From: JBFELU01 sp041572755
GTDB taxonomy: Bacteria; Actinomycetota; Acidimicrobiia; Spongiisociales; UBA11373
Reading direction: 5' to 3'
Assembly: GCA_041572755.1 (NCBI GenBank)
Contig: JBFFRY010000023.1
Span: forward strand, 1-42,889
DNA: 42,889 bases
The translations under genes were made by a program, and so were the position numbers. Below the pieces are notes generated by a model. That model ran no database searches. It saw only the letters and a list, made by a program, of their open reading frames with translations, and was not told the origin of the DNA. Of this stretch, positions 7,634 to 15,586 are shown piece after piece. The first letter of the stretch is position 1, and each line of letters opens with the position of its first letter.

Positions 7634-8089
7634 GTGAAGGTCGCTGTGGGAGCCGATCACGCCGGCTTCGAGCTCAAGGAGCACCTGGCGGCGCGGCTCG
7701 CCGCCGCCGGTCACGCAGTGATCGACGTGGGTACCCACTCCGCCGAGTCCGTCGACTATCCCGACTTCGCCGCGGCGGTGGCGCGAACCGTGATCTCCGG
7801 GAAGGCCGATCGTGGGATCATCGTCTGCGGCTCAGGTGCCGGCGCCTCGATCGCCGCCAACAAGATCAAAGGGGTTCGCTGCGCGCTGGCACACGACACC
7901 TACAGCGCCCATCAGTCGGTGGAACACGACGACGCCAATGTGATCGCGGTGGGTGGTCGCGTCATCGGACCGCTCCTGGCCGAGGAGGTCGTCGACGCCT
8001 TCCTGGCGGCTCGCTTCACAGGCGAGGAACGGCACCGCCGGCGCCTCGACAAGATTCGCGCCCTGGAGGACGAGTTCGGCCTCGAGTGA
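7634..8089 (+). CDS. rpiB: Ribose-5-phosphate isomerase B (housekeeping copy)
   Basis: A 151-residue RpiB/LacAB-family isomerase interconverting ribose 5-phosphate and ribulose 5-phosphate in the pentose phosphate pathway. It starts VKVAVGADHAGFELKEHL directly on the first beta strand, with no N-terminal extension. The active-site loop is IIVCGSGAGASIAANK, with catalytic Cys65, and the His/Asp residues of HDTYSA and HDDANV are present. GTG at 7634 is chosen over an upstream in-frame start because a TACCCT box lies 7 nt before it and the protein then begins where other RpiB proteins begin. It is a useful contrast to the BMC-encoded paralogue at 17694-18284, which carries a targeting extension and lacks the Cys. 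Polyphosphate kinase follows 46 bp downstream. Confidence 0.93.
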   Translation: MKVAVGADHAGFELKEHLAARLAAAGHAVIDVGTHSAESVDYPDFAAAVARTVISGKADRGIIVCGSGAGASIAANKIKGVRCALAHDTYSAHQSVEHDDANVIAVGGRVIGPLLAEEVVDAFLAARFTGEERHRRRLDKIRALEDEFGLE

Positions 8090-8135
8090 CTCTCCGGAGG
8101 AATCCCCTGAGAGTGGCCCGGGACCGGTCGATAAC

Positions 8136-10658
8136 ATGACCACGATCCCCCGAGGTGCAATGGAGTCGCGCTTCTTCAATCGAGAGTTGTCGCTCCTGGA
8201 TTTCCAGGAGCGGGTCCTGGCGCTCGCCGAGAATCCGAACACGCCGCTGCTGGAGCGGGTGAAGTTCGTCGCCATCGTCTCCTCCAATCTCGATGAGTTC
8301 TTCCAGGTGCGGGCGGCGGGCCTGCGCGAGCACGAGGCGGCGGGATTGCTGCGCACTTCGTCCGACGGCATGACGGCGACCGAGCAGCTCCGGGCCATCG
8401 CCGAGCGCTGTCACGTCCTCATCGACCGCAAGGAACGGCTGTTCATCAAGGAGATCCTTCCGGCCCTCGCCGAGCACGACATCCGCCTGGCCGACTGGTC
8501 GGAGCTCGCAGCCGCCGACCGAGCCGAGTTGGTGGAGATGTTCGAGTCCGAGATCTACCCGATGCTGACTCCGCTGGCGGTCGATCCCTCTCATCCGTTC
8601 CCGTTCATCTCGAATCTCTCGCTCAACCTGGCGGTGCTGGTCCGCAATCCCAAGACCGGCGCCAACCAGTTCGCCAGGGTCAAGGTTCCTCCCCTGCTGC
8701 CCCGCTTCATCGTGCTCAGCGACGGCACCCGGTTCGTCCCGGTCGAGCAGGTGATCGCGGCCCACATCGACCGGCTCTTCCCCGGGATGGAGATCGAGAA
8801 CCACCACCCCTTCCGGGTCACCCGGAGCGCCGATCAGGCGGTCGAGGAGGAGGAGGCGGGCGATCTCCTGGAGGCGATGGAGTCGCTGCTGGTGACCCGC
8901 CACCGCTTCAGCCGGGTGATCCGACTCGAAGTCGACGGCACGATGCCTTCCGAGGTCCTCGACTTCCTCCTGGCCGAGATGAATCTGGACTCCTCGGCCG
9001 TGTACGTGTCGGAAGGTCCCCTTGCACTCAACGGTCTCTGGGGCATCCACGATCTCGACCGACCCGAGCTCAAGCACGAGATCTTCACGCCGGTCACCCA
9101 GAAGGCGCTGTCCGCCAAGAACGACAAGGTCGATTTCTTCGAGCGCCTTCGTGAACGCGACATCCTCATCCACCTCCCCTACGACTCGTTCGTCAGTTCG
9201 GTCCAGGCGTTCATCGCGCAAGCCGCCCACGACCCCGACGTCGTGGCCATCAAGCAGACGCTCTATCGAACCTCCGACCCCGAGGATCCGGCGCTCGGCG
9301 GCGAGCGATCGATCGTGCGCTCTCTGATGGCGGCGGCGCGGGCCGGCAAGCAGGTCGTCGTGCTCATCGAACTGAAGGCCCGCTTCGACGAGGAGGCCAA
9401 CATCAACTGGGCCAGGATGCTGGAAGAGGCCGGGGTTCACGTGGTCTACGGCGTCGCCGGTCTCAAGACCCACAGCAAGATCGCACTCGTGGTGAGACGG
9501 GAATCGGGCGGCCTGCGGCGCTACAGCCACGTCGGCACCGGCAACTACAACCCGAAGACGGCGGTTCTCTACGAGGACCTGGGCATCCTCACCGCCGACG
9601 ACGACATCGGCGCCGACCTCAGCGAGCTCTTCAACGTCCTCACCGGTTTCAGCCGCCAGAAGAAGTACCGGCGCCTGCTCGTGGCCCCCACCAGCCTGCG
9701 CCGCAAGATGGTGCGCCGCATCCGCAAGCAGGCGAACCGGGGCACGGAGGGCCGGATCGTCATCAAGTGCAACCATCTCGTCGACCCCCAGATCATCGAT
9801 GAGCTCTACGAGGCGTCGCGGGCGGGTGTCCAGATCGACCTCGTGGTGCGAGGCATCTGCTGTCTCCGCCCGGGGGTTCCCGGGATGTCCGACAACATCC
9901 GGGTGCGTTCGCTGGTCGGAAAGTATCTGGAGCACTCGCGGATCTTCCGGTTCGGCGAGGGCGATGCCGTCGAGTACCTCATTGGTTCGGCCGACCTCAT
10001 GCAGCGGAACCTCAACGGCAGAGTGGAGGCCGTCGTCCCGGTAGCCGACCCCAACCTCCAGGAACGCCTGGAGGAGGTGCTCCAGGTGAGCCTCGCCGAC
10101 GATCTCCTGGCCTGGGACCTGCAACCGGATGGATCATGGGTCAAGTCGGTTCCGCTCCACGGGCTCAACACCCAGCTCCGCCTCGAGGAGGTGGCCGTCG
10201 AGCGATCCAAGGGCGCCGATCCGGACGCCGCCTCGGCCGTGGAGGCCGTCGACGTGGTCCTCGCAGCCGGGGGCCTCCTTCACCGCGACGGGGAGAACGG
10301 GGAGGTCGAACTGCTCATCGTGCATCGCCCCAAGTACGACGACTGGTCGTTCCCCAAGGGCAAACTGGTGCCGGGTGAAACGGAGGCCGAGGCCGCGCTG
10401 CGCGAGGTCTTCGAGGAGACCGGATACGATGCCGCCCTCGGCGATGAGTTGGGCTCTGTCGACTACGTCGATCTCGACGGCGCCCACAAGGTGGTCCGCT
10501 ACTGGGCGATGACCCGGCGCGGGGGAACCTTCACCGAGAACGAAGAGGTCGATGAGGCGCGATGGCTTCCCCTCCCGGAAGCGGTGGCCGTGCTCAGCTA
10601 CGACCGGGACCGGGCACTCGCCCGCTCGCTGGCAACCTCCCTTCAGGTCGAGGGTTAG
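8136..10658 (+). CDS. ppk1: Polyphosphate kinase 1 fused to a C-terminal Nudix hydrolase domain
   Basis: An 840-residue fusion. Residues about 8-695 are PPK1, which reversibly makes polyphosphate from ATP: FFNRELSLLDFQERVL at the N terminus, His446 in LKTHSKIAL (the autophosphorylated histidine), YSHVGTGNYNPKTA, and the second essential His600 in LEHSRIFRFG. Residues about 700-840 are a Nudix domain with a complete Nudix box, G-KLVPG-E-TEAEAAL-REVFEETGY. The reading frame runs through without a stop or restart between the domains. Ordinary PPK1 is about 690 residues. In mycobacteria ppk1 is a neighbour of mutT1, so the fusion repeats a known gene pairing. The ATG at 8136 was chosen; another in-frame ATG lies 8 codons later. 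The 3' end overlaps the convergent hydrolase gene by 4 bp. Confidence 0.93.
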   Translation: MTTIPRGAMESRFFNRELSLLDFQERVLALAENPNTPLLERVKFVAIVSSNLDEFFQVRAAGLREHEAAGLLRTSSDGMTATEQLRAIAERCHVLIDRKERLFIKEILPALAEHDIRLADWSELAAADRAELVEMFESEIYPMLTPLAVDPSHPFPFISNLSLNLAVLVRNPKTGANQFARVKVPPLLPRFIVLSDGTRFVPVEQVIAAHIDRLFPGMEIENHHPFRVTRSADQAVEEEEAGDLLEAMESLLVTRHRFSRVIRLEVDGTMPSEVLDFLLAEMNLDSSAVYVSEGPLALNGLWGIHDLDRPELKHEIFTPVTQKALSAKNDKVDFFERLRERDILIHLPYDSFVSSVQAFIAQAAHDPDVVAIKQTLYRTSDPEDPALGGERSIVRSLMAAARAGKQVVVLIELKARFDEEANINWARMLEEAGVHVVYGVAGLKTHSKIALVVRRESGGLRRYSHVGTGNYNPKTAVLYEDLGILTADDDIGADLSELFNVLTGFSRQKKYRRLLVAPTSLRRKMVRRIRKQANRGTEGRIVIKCNHLVDPQIIDELYEASRAGVQIDLVVRGICCLRPGVPGMSDNIRVRSLVGKYLEHSRIFRFGEGDAVEYLIGSADLMQRNLNGRVEAVVPVADPNLQERLEEVLQVSLADDLLAWDLQPDGSWVKSVPLHGLNTQLRLEEVAVERSKGADPDAASAVEAVDVVLAAGGLLHRDGENGEVELLIVHRPKYDDWSFPKGKLVPGETEAEAALREVFEETGYDAALGDELGSVDYVDLDGAHKVVRYWAMTRRGGTFTENEEVDEARWLPLPEAVAVLSYDRDRALARSLATSLQVEG

Positions 10659-11311
10659 AGGCCCTCCAGCCACGTCACCGTTTCGACGGCGATCTGGTCG
10701 AGCACCTCGTCCTGATCGCGGCCCGACCGCTTCGGCACCGCAAACGAGTGGTCACCGTCGTCGACGACGACGAGGCTCGCCCGCCGCAGGCCCTTCACTA
10801 CGGGGCGCAGGAGTTCGAGTGGTGCCAGCCGGTCCCTCGATCCGGTGATGAACAGCATCGGTGAGGCGATCTCGAGCAGGTGGTCCACACTGCGCACGGT
10901 TCCCGACGATGGGCTCACCAGCGGATATCCATAGAACACCAGGGCGCGACACGGATACCCCCGAGCGGCGAGGTGCGAACCGACCCTGCCTCCCATCGAC
11001 TTGCCGGCCAACACGATCGGATCCCCGGCCGCAGCGACCAATCGGTCGGCGGCCGCTGCATGGCACTGCAGGAGCTTGGGAGCTCGGTCGGGCGCCTTGC
11101 GCCCAGCCTCCACATAGGGGTAGTCGAAGGTGAGCACGGTGTGGGCCCCGGCAGCGAGCCGCCGGCGGAGGCCCACCATGAAGGGGTGGAACTGACCGGC
11201 TCCCGCCCCGTGCGCCAGCAGGATCGGCGTACCCGAGACGGGTGAGGCAAGAGCCAAGCGTCCCCCCACCTTCTCGCCGGCCCGCCATTCGATTCGAATA
11301 CACCGGGTCAC
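10655..11311 (-). CDS. TEX30/KANSL3-like alpha/beta hydrolase
   Basis: A 218-residue alpha/beta hydrolase of the KANL3/TEX30-like family, often annotated dienelactone hydrolase-like. Seen are the oxyanion segment LLAHGAGAGQFHPFM (31-45), the nucleophile elbow GKSMGGR with Ser105, the acid Asp160 in TGSRDRLAP and His188 in DGDHSF, so the triad is complete. No signal peptide, so cytoplasmic. Substrate unknown; the family includes proteins of uncertain physiological role. The GTG at 11311 has a TAGCCT box exactly 6 nt upstream, overlapping the promoter of the divergent pgl gene. Its stop overlaps the convergent ppk1 fusion gene by 4 bp. Confidence 0.85.
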   Translation of the reverse strand: MTRCIRIEWRAGEKVGGRLALASPVSGTPILLAHGAGAGQFHPFMVGLRRRLAAGAHTVLTFDYPYVEAGRKAPDRAPKLLQCHAAAADRLVAAAGDPIVLAGKSMGGRVGSHLAARGYPCRALVFYGYPLVSPSSGTVRSVDHLLEIASPMLFITGSRDRLAPLELLRPVVKGLRRASLVVVDDGDHSFAVPKRSGRDQDEVLDQIAVETVTWLEGL

Positions 11312-11335
11312 ACCGAAAGGCTAGGCTCCCGCGCC
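11312..11335. promoter_or_regulatory. Overlapping divergent -10 elements for two leaderless genes
   Basis: Only 24 bp separate the two start codons. The stretch AGGCTAGGCT (11318-11327) reads TAGGCT on the plus strand (11322-11327, 8 nt before the pgl GTG) and TAGCCT on the minus strand (11323-11318, 6 nt before the hydrolase GTG). The two hexamers share two base pairs, so polymerase can occupy only one direction at a time. Confidence 0.6.
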
Positions 11336-12028
11336 GTGCGCACCCGCGTGTTCGATGACGCAGATCGCCTCGCCGAGGCCGCCGCAGCCGACATCGAGTC
11401 CTGGCTTCGGCTTCAGGGCCCCGCCGTCACCATCGGCCTGGCCGGCGGCTCGACGCCGCGCGCCACCTATGCGCGCCTCGCCGAGGTACACCTCCCCTGG
11501 GAGCAGGTTCACGGTTGGCTGACCGACGAGCGCTACGTACCGGTCGACCATCCCGACTCCAACGCCGGCATGATGCGGCGCAGTCTCTTCGATCACATAC
11601 CGGGCACCCTCCACGAGGTTCCCTGGTTCGAGGATCCGGTGGCGGCCGCCGCCGCATACGAAGAAGAGCTCGATGGGCTGCTGGAACGCGGCCCGTCGGG
11701 TCTCCGTCCCGGCCTGGTGATCCTCGGTGTCGGCACCGACGGGCACACCGCATCGCTGTTCCCCGGATCCGAGGCACTCGCCAGTGAGGATCGCGACTTC
11801 GTGGCCAACTTCGTCGAGTCTCAGGACGCCTGGCGACTGACCGCCACCACCGGGCTCCTCGCCCGAGCGCGCAGGATCGTGTTCCTCGTCTCCGGGGCCC
11901 ACAAGGCAGAGATCGTGGCCGAGATCCTGGAAGGCGACACCGACTGCCCCGCCGCAGCCGTGTCGGAGCGTTCCCGGGATGCGGTGTGGCTCCTCGATCG
12001 CGACGCCGCGTCACGCCTCTCGGCCTGA
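11336..12028 (+). CDS. pgl: 6-phosphogluconolactonase (DevB/SugarP isomerase fold)
   Basis: A 230-residue enzyme hydrolysing 6-phosphoglucono-1,5-lactone to 6-phosphogluconate in the oxidative pentose phosphate pathway. Family signatures are GLAGGSTPRATY (35-45), WLTDERYVPVDHPDSNAGM (61-79, ligand loop) and GVGTDGHTASLFPGS (131-145, the most conserved motif with the catalytic His). Length matches bacterial Pgl. Partners such as zwf and gnd are not adjacent here, although RpiB of the same pathway lies 3.3 kb upstream. The GTG start is set by the TAGGCT box 8 nt before it and by alignment to the first strand. The gene ends 10 bp before the stop of the convergent lipoprotein gene. Confidence 0.95.
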   Translation: MRTRVFDDADRLAEAAAADIESWLRLQGPAVTIGLAGGSTPRATYARLAEVHLPWEQVHGWLTDERYVPVDHPDSNAGMMRRSLFDHIPGTLHEVPWFEDPVAAAAAYEEELDGLLERGPSGLRPGLVILGVGTDGHTASLFPGSEALASEDRDFVANFVESQDAWRLTATTGLLARARRIVFLVSGAHKAEIVAEILEGDTDCPAAAVSERSRDAVWLLDRDAASRLSA

Positions 12029-12038
12029 GACTCCCCGA

Positions 12039-12440
12039 TCAGCCGGGGGGAGCCAGCAGGGACACCAGCAGTTCCGCCAAGGGAGTGTCACCTCCCCCCT
12101 CGCCGAGCGACGCCCGGACCGCCGCCTGGATCGCGCCGGCAGAGCAGCCCGCCGCCGACGCTTCGGCGTCGAGCGCCGATCCCCGTTCCTGCAGGGCGAT
12201 GAGCTCGTCCCCCCACGCTTCACCGTCGGACAATTCGGCGTAGTCGGTCTCATCGAGTTGTTCGACGATGTCGGCCACCAGTTCAACCGCCTCGTCGGCC
12301 AGCTCCTCACACACGCCGGGATCGGGTGCGACGGTGGGAGCCACCGTCTCCACCGGAAGCGACTCGGCGGTCGGGGATGCCCCTCGATCACAGGACGCCG
12401 CGAGGACGGCCAGCATCAGGAGGAGAAGCGTTCTGTGCAC
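12039..12440 (-). CDS. Small secreted lipoprotein, paralogue of the next upstream gene
   Basis: A 133-residue protein with a lipoprotein signal peptide, hydrophobic stretch LLLLMLAVLAAS then Cys17 (lipobox LAASC). A Pro/Thr/Val-rich spacer follows, then an acidic helical domain with two Cys (CEELADEAVEL and AAGCSAGAI) that could form a disulfide. The neighbour at 12516-12914 shares this layout: Cys-Glu-x-x-Ala-Asp helix, a central DxxE helix, and Gly-Cys before a C-terminal helix. Function unknown. GTG at 12440 is chosen because a longer start would put about 20 residues before the signal peptide, and a TATCCT box lies 9 nt upstream. A hairpin separates it from the paralogue. Confidence 0.7.
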   Translation of the reverse strand: MHRTLLLLMLAVLAASCDRGASPTAESLPVETVAPTVAPDPGVCEELADEAVELVADIVEQLDETDYAELSDGEAWGDELIALQERGSALDAEASAAGCSAGAIQAAVRASLGEGGGDTPLAELLVSLLAPPG

Positions 12441-12462
12441 CGCAGTCGGAGGATACCCAAGC

Positions 12463-12493
12463 AGACGAGCCGGGCCATCGGCCCGGCTCGTCT
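12463..12493 (-). terminator. Perfect 14-bp hairpin between the two lipoprotein genes
   Basis: Arms 12463-12476 and 12480-12493 pair perfectly (agacgagccgggcc with its complement) around a 3-nt loop. It sits 23 bp past the stop of the lipoprotein gene 12516-12914 in the direction of transcription and just before the next minus-strand gene. The T-rich tail is weak, so it may act as an attenuator or mRNA-stabilising hairpin rather than a strong intrinsic terminator. Confidence 0.65.
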
Positions 12494-12515
12494 GGCTTGT
12501 CACAGAGGTGGTGTT

Positions 12516-12914
12516 CTACCCGCCGAACAGGTCGCTGAAGTCGCCTTCACCGGACCGAACGGCCTCGAGGATGAACTGGCCGATGATGTTGTCGGCGGCC
12601 ACATCGAGGTTGCCGATGCGGTCGGCGACGAGCTGACCCATCTCCTCGTCGGCGCAGCCGAGTTCGGTGGCCCGCGTTTCGAGCGCCTCACCTTCCGTCT
12701 CGAGATCGGCGAAGGCCTCCGGGGTCTCCTCGGAGTCCATGGCCGCCAAATCCTCGGGCGACATCTCGCCGAGTTCGTCGATCACCTCTTGGAGGAGATC
12801 GATGGCGGCATCGGCCACCCCCTCGCAGCTGTCGGCGCTGCCGGCGTCGTCGTCATCGCCGCACGCGGCGGCGACCATCGCCAACACGAGCAGAAACCCA
12901 ATCATTCTCTTCAT
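12516..12914 (-). CDS. Small acidic secreted lipoprotein, paralogue of the downstream gene
   Basis: A 132-residue lipoprotein: MKRMIGFLLVLAMVAAAC gives a signal peptide with lipobox VAAAC and lipidated Cys18, followed by an Asp-rich spacer and an acidic all-helical domain. Two further Cys (DSCEGVADAAIDL and LGCADEEMG) occupy the same relative places as in the paralogue at 12039-12440. No family with known function is recognised; membrane-anchored on the outer face of the cytoplasmic membrane is inferred. The ATG is set by GGAGG five bases upstream, and TAAGGT at about 12946-12951 is a plausible -10. The gene sits between the end of the BMC operon (66 bp upstream) and the hairpin, and looks like a separate transcription unit. 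Confidence 0.75.
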   Translation of the reverse strand: MKRMIGFLLVLAMVAAACGDDDDAGSADSCEGVADAAIDLLQEVIDELGEMSPEDLAAMDSEETPEAFADLETEGEALETRATELGCADEEMGQLVADRIGNLDVAADNIIGQFILEAVRSGEGDFSDLFGG

Positions 12915-12980
12915 GGTTCCTCCGGGTCGTCGGAAGAGGGCACCTTACCGGATGATCGGATCGTCCGGACGGACTCGGAC

Positions 12981-13274
12981 TCAAGTGGTGAGGTCGTGAA
13001 CCACCCCGTCGGTGACGAGCTCATCGACCACCCCGACGATGATCGCCCGGATCGGCCCATGCGGGTCGCCGACCACCTGCCGTGCCGAGTTGCCCTCGTC
13101 GATGATGAGCACCGTCTCCCCGTATCCGGCGTAGACCGAGTCGACGGCGATCAAATAGTCGCCGGTGTCGTTGCCGTCGGCATCGAGGAGGTCGCACATC
13201 AGGAGGCGCCGCTGGTCGTAGAGGGGGTGGTTGATCGTCGACACCACCGTCCCCGACACCCTGCCGAGCTTCAT
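12981..13274 (-). CDS. BMC-P shell vertex protein (EutN/CcmL family), third copy
   Basis: A 97-residue pentamer-forming shell protein that caps the vertices of the polyhedral microcompartment. It opens MKLGRVSGTVVST, the usual first strand, and contains LIAVDSVYAGYGETVLII, matching the conserved A-x-D-x-v-x-A-G-x-G-E segment of the family, then IRAIIVGVVDEL. It ends with a short tail VVHDLTT. It is the last gene of the operon. The ATG at 13274 overlaps the stop of the preceding BMC-P (ATGA), which rules out longer starts. It differs clearly from the other two BMC-P proteins, so the three vertices are probably not interchangeable copies. Confidence 0.93.
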   Translation of the reverse strand: MKLGRVSGTVVSTINHPLYDQRRLLMCDLLDADGNDTGDYLIAVDSVYAGYGETVLIIDEGNSARQVVGDPHGPIRAIIVGVVDELVTDGVVHDLTT

Positions 13275-13543
13275 GGGGCTCGCTCCACATGGTCGACGAT
13301 GCCGACGATGGCGTGGTCGACCGGCACGAACGGCACGGGACAAGCGAGGGCGGCTTCGCGTGACTCCACCACGTACACGGTCTCCCCCGGTCCGGCCATC
13401 GCCACCGCATCGGCGGCGACGACCGGGCGTCCCACCGGTTTTCGCTCCCGATCGAGCGGTTGCACCACCAAGAACTTGACCCCCTCCAGGCCCTCGTACT
13501 TCACGCTGGCCACGACCGTTCCGACGACCTCAGCGAGCTGCAT
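13271..13543 (-). CDS. BMC-P shell vertex protein (EutN/CcmL family), second copy
   Basis: A 90-residue pentameric shell protein. It starts MQLAEVVGTVVASVKYEGL, then GVKFLVVQPLD and VAADAVAMAGPGETVYVV, and ends DHAIVGIVDHVERAP. All are recognisable parts of the EutN/CcmL barrel. The start is inferred at 13543 by alignment with the other vertex proteins; it overlaps the 3' end of the BMC-T gene by 14 bp. A longer in-frame start exists but would add an Arg/Ser-rich segment that is only the shadow of the BMC-T gene. The stop shares ATGA with the third BMC-P. Confidence 0.92.
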   Translation of the reverse strand: MQLAEVVGTVVASVKYEGLEGVKFLVVQPLDRERKPVGRPVVAADAVAMAGPGETVYVVESREAALACPVPFVPVDHAIVGIVDHVERAP

Positions 13544-14132
13544 CGCCCTCCCGACCCACCCGAGGCCCGAATCGGGGGTGGCTTTCGAGGTTGCCGCGGA
13601 CCTCGGGATGGAGCCGCGAGATGACCTCGACTCGAACCAACCGGGCATCGTCCACCCGACCCGAACCCAACTCGACGGCAGCTTCCACGTCGGCGACCGA
13701 GCCGCCGAACAACACGTAGCCCTTGCCGCCGAGGCCGTCGGCGAGGTGGAGCTCCAGGATGTCGACCGTGGCGCCCTTCACGCCCCCGTCGGCCGCTTCG
13801 ATCGTGGCGGCCACAGAGTCGGTCTCGATGATGCCCAGGGCCTCGACCGGACCGGCGAGCCGCTCCCCCTGCACCGCGGTCACGACCGTCGGATGGACGT
13901 CGGGGAGCACCACGATGTCGATCATCACGTCGCCGCTCGCTTCGGTGCCGGCAGCCACGGCTTCCTCGACGTCGGCCACCTCACCGGAGACGAGGACGAG
14001 ATAGTTGCCGGGCTGCACAGTGCCGAGGTGGAGGGTGGCGATGGGGGCCCGCTTGACCATCGCGTCGCCGGCCACGATGCCGGCGGCGACCGATGAGAAC
14101 TCGAGCAGGGCGATGGCCGGGCGGGCGGTCAT
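13530..14132 (-). CDS. BMC-T trimeric shell protein (two fused BMC domains)
   Basis: A 200-residue tandem-domain shell protein forming pseudo-hexameric trimers that tile the facets. Domain 1 covers about residues 1-93 (GDAMVKRAPIATLHLGTV, then NYLVLVSGEVADVEEAV); domain 2 covers about 96-185 (VEALGIIETDSVAATIEAAD, then GYVLFGGSVADVEAAVELG). Each shows the helix-strand-helix pattern of Pfam BMC. It contains no Cys, so the Fe-S-bearing pore of PduT-like BMC-T proteins is absent. Sequence suggests a single-layer BMC-T. The ATG at 14132 overlaps the dehydrogenase stop by 4 bp. The C-terminal tail, about 20 residues, is basic and may be disordered. Confidence 0.92.
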   Translation of the reverse strand: MTARPAIALLEFSSVAAGIVAGDAMVKRAPIATLHLGTVQPGNYLVLVSGEVADVEEAVAAGTEASGDVMIDIVVLPDVHPTVVTAVQGERLAGPVEALGIIETDSVAATIEAADGGVKGATVDILELHLADGLGGKGYVLFGGSVADVEAAVELGSGRVDDARLVRVEVISRLHPEVRGNLESHPRFGPRVGREGDAAR

Positions 14133-15586
14133 ATGATCCGCAGTGCCCCGACCACGGCGATACGGCGTTCCCGAGTGAAAGTCAGCGGCCTCGTCATCCC
14201 GTCTCCGGTGGGGCTGGCGATCGAGAAGGAGGTGAAGCCCTCACCCCCTTCTCCGAGGCCGGCGTAGTTGGGACCGTTGGCGATGAAGATGCTCACGTTG
14301 ATGGAGCGGGCCATGCGGGTGATCGTCGACACGTTGGTCGAGTGGATCGATGCGGTGTGGCGGAATCCGTGCTCGGCCCGAATGGCGAGATCGATGGCTG
14401 CATCGACGTCGCCCACCCTCACAACCGGCATCACCGGCATCATCTGCTCCGTCCACACCAGGTTGTGCTCGGCGGGCACCTCGGCCACGAGCAGGCGAGG
14501 ATCACCGTCGACCTCGACCCCGGCGGCGGCGGCGATGGCGGCGGCGTCCTTACCGATCCAGGCCGGGTTCACGATCCCCGGCTTCGACGGGGGCCCCATC
14601 GACGAGAAGATCACGCGCTCCACCTTGCGCAACTCGTGCTCCTTGAGGAGATGAGCGCCGTGGCGCCCCATGGCTCTGAGCAGCTCGTCGGCAACCGACC
14701 GCACCGCAATGACTTCCTTCTCGTCGATGCAGATCACGTTGTTGTCAAACGACGCGCCGGCCACGATGTCACGGGCTGCAGCGTCCACGTTGGCGGTTTC
14801 GTCGACGACCACCGGCGGGTTGCCCGGCCCGGCGGCCACGGCCCGCTTGTCGGTCTTGAGGGCCTCCCGAACCACACCCGGCCCCCCCGTCACCAGGATC
14901 ACGGCGACCTCGGGATGGTGCATGAGGGCCTGGGCAGTCTCGACCGTCGGCTCGGGGATGGCGGTGACCAGGTCGGGGGGCCCACCGGCCGCCATCACGG
15001 CCCGGTTGAGGAGCCGGATGTTCTCCGCGGACACCCGCTTCGCGTTGGGGTGGACGTTGAACACGACGGCATTGCCACCGGAGAGGATGGCGATCGTGTT
15101 GTTGATGATCGTCGCCGTCGGGTTGGTGGTGGGCGAGATGGACGCCACCAGGCCGAGCGGGGCCATCTCGGTGAGCATCATGCCGTCCTCGCCGGTCTCG
15201 ATGATCGGCTCCAGATCTTCCGGGCCCGGGGTGCGGGTGGCAACGAGGATGTTCTTGCGGAGCTTGTCCTCCGCCCGACCGATGCCGGTCTCCTCCCAGG
15301 CCATCTCTCCCAGTGAGCGGGCGTGCTCCAGCATGGAGCGCCTGATCGACGAGACGATGGCGCTCCGCCCGTCGGGACCCAGCGCCTGGTACTCCTCGAA
15401 GGCCCGTCGAGCGGCCTCGACCGCTTCATCGATCGTGGCGAACAAGCCCTCCCCCAACTCGGCCTCCGGGACGTCCACCGGGAGGCGCGGCCGTTCGGGA
15501 GCGGCCTCGGCGGTCCCGCCGAGACGGCGGCGGACCCGCCCGATGATCTCCTGAATCTCCTCGTCGCGGAAGGGTGTCCCGCTCAC
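14129..15586 (-). CDS. BMC-associated CoA-acylating aldehyde dehydrogenase
   Basis: A 485-residue EutE/PduP-like enzyme oxidising an aldehyde (here probably acetaldehyde from the neighbouring aldolase) with NAD+ and CoA to acyl-CoA. Residues 6-24 form an amphipathic helix (FRDEEIQEIIGRVRRRLGG), the encapsulation peptide, joined by an Ala/Pro-rich linker (25-37) to the catalytic domain. Seen are SPTTNPTATIINN (151-163, cofactor region), VTGGPGVV (232-239) and catalytic Cys286 in DNNVICIDEKEV, identical in pattern to EutE. The start is GTG at 15586, overlapping the preceding BMC-P stop (GTGA). The missing phosphotransacylase means acetyl-CoA and CoA must be handled elsewhere. Confidence 0.95.
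   Translation of the reverse strand: MSGTPFRDEEIQEIIGRVRRRLGGTAEAAPERPRLPVDVPEAELGEGLFATIDEAVEAARRAFEEYQALGPDGRSAIVSSIRRSMLEHARSLGEMAWEETGIGRAEDKLRKNILVATRTPGPEDLEPIIETGEDGMMLTEMAPLGLVASISPTTNPTATIINNTIAILSGGNAVVFNVHPNAKRVSAENIRLLNRAVMAAGGPPDLVTAIPEPTVETAQALMHHPEVAVILVTGGPGVVREALKTDKRAVAAGPGNPPVVVDETANVDAAARDIVAGASFDNNVICIDEKEVIAVRSVADELLRAMGRHGAHLLKEHELRKVERVIFSSMGPPSKPGIVNPAWIGKDAAAIAAAAGVEVDGDPRLLVAEVPAEHNLVWTEQMMPVMPVVRVGDVDAAIDLAIRAEHGFRHTASIHSTNVSTITRMARSINVSIFIANGPNYAGLGEGGEGFTSFSIASPTGDGMTRPLTFTRERRIAVVGALRII

Noticed and set aside
8016..10124. A 702-codon open frame antisense to the polyphosphate kinase gene
   Set aside because: It mirrors the codon pattern of the real gene in GC-rich DNA, is very rich in His, Asp, Arg and Glu, and resembles no protein family. 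Same for long antisense frames at 11979-14096, 18717-20642, 22328-24940 and 30865-34383.
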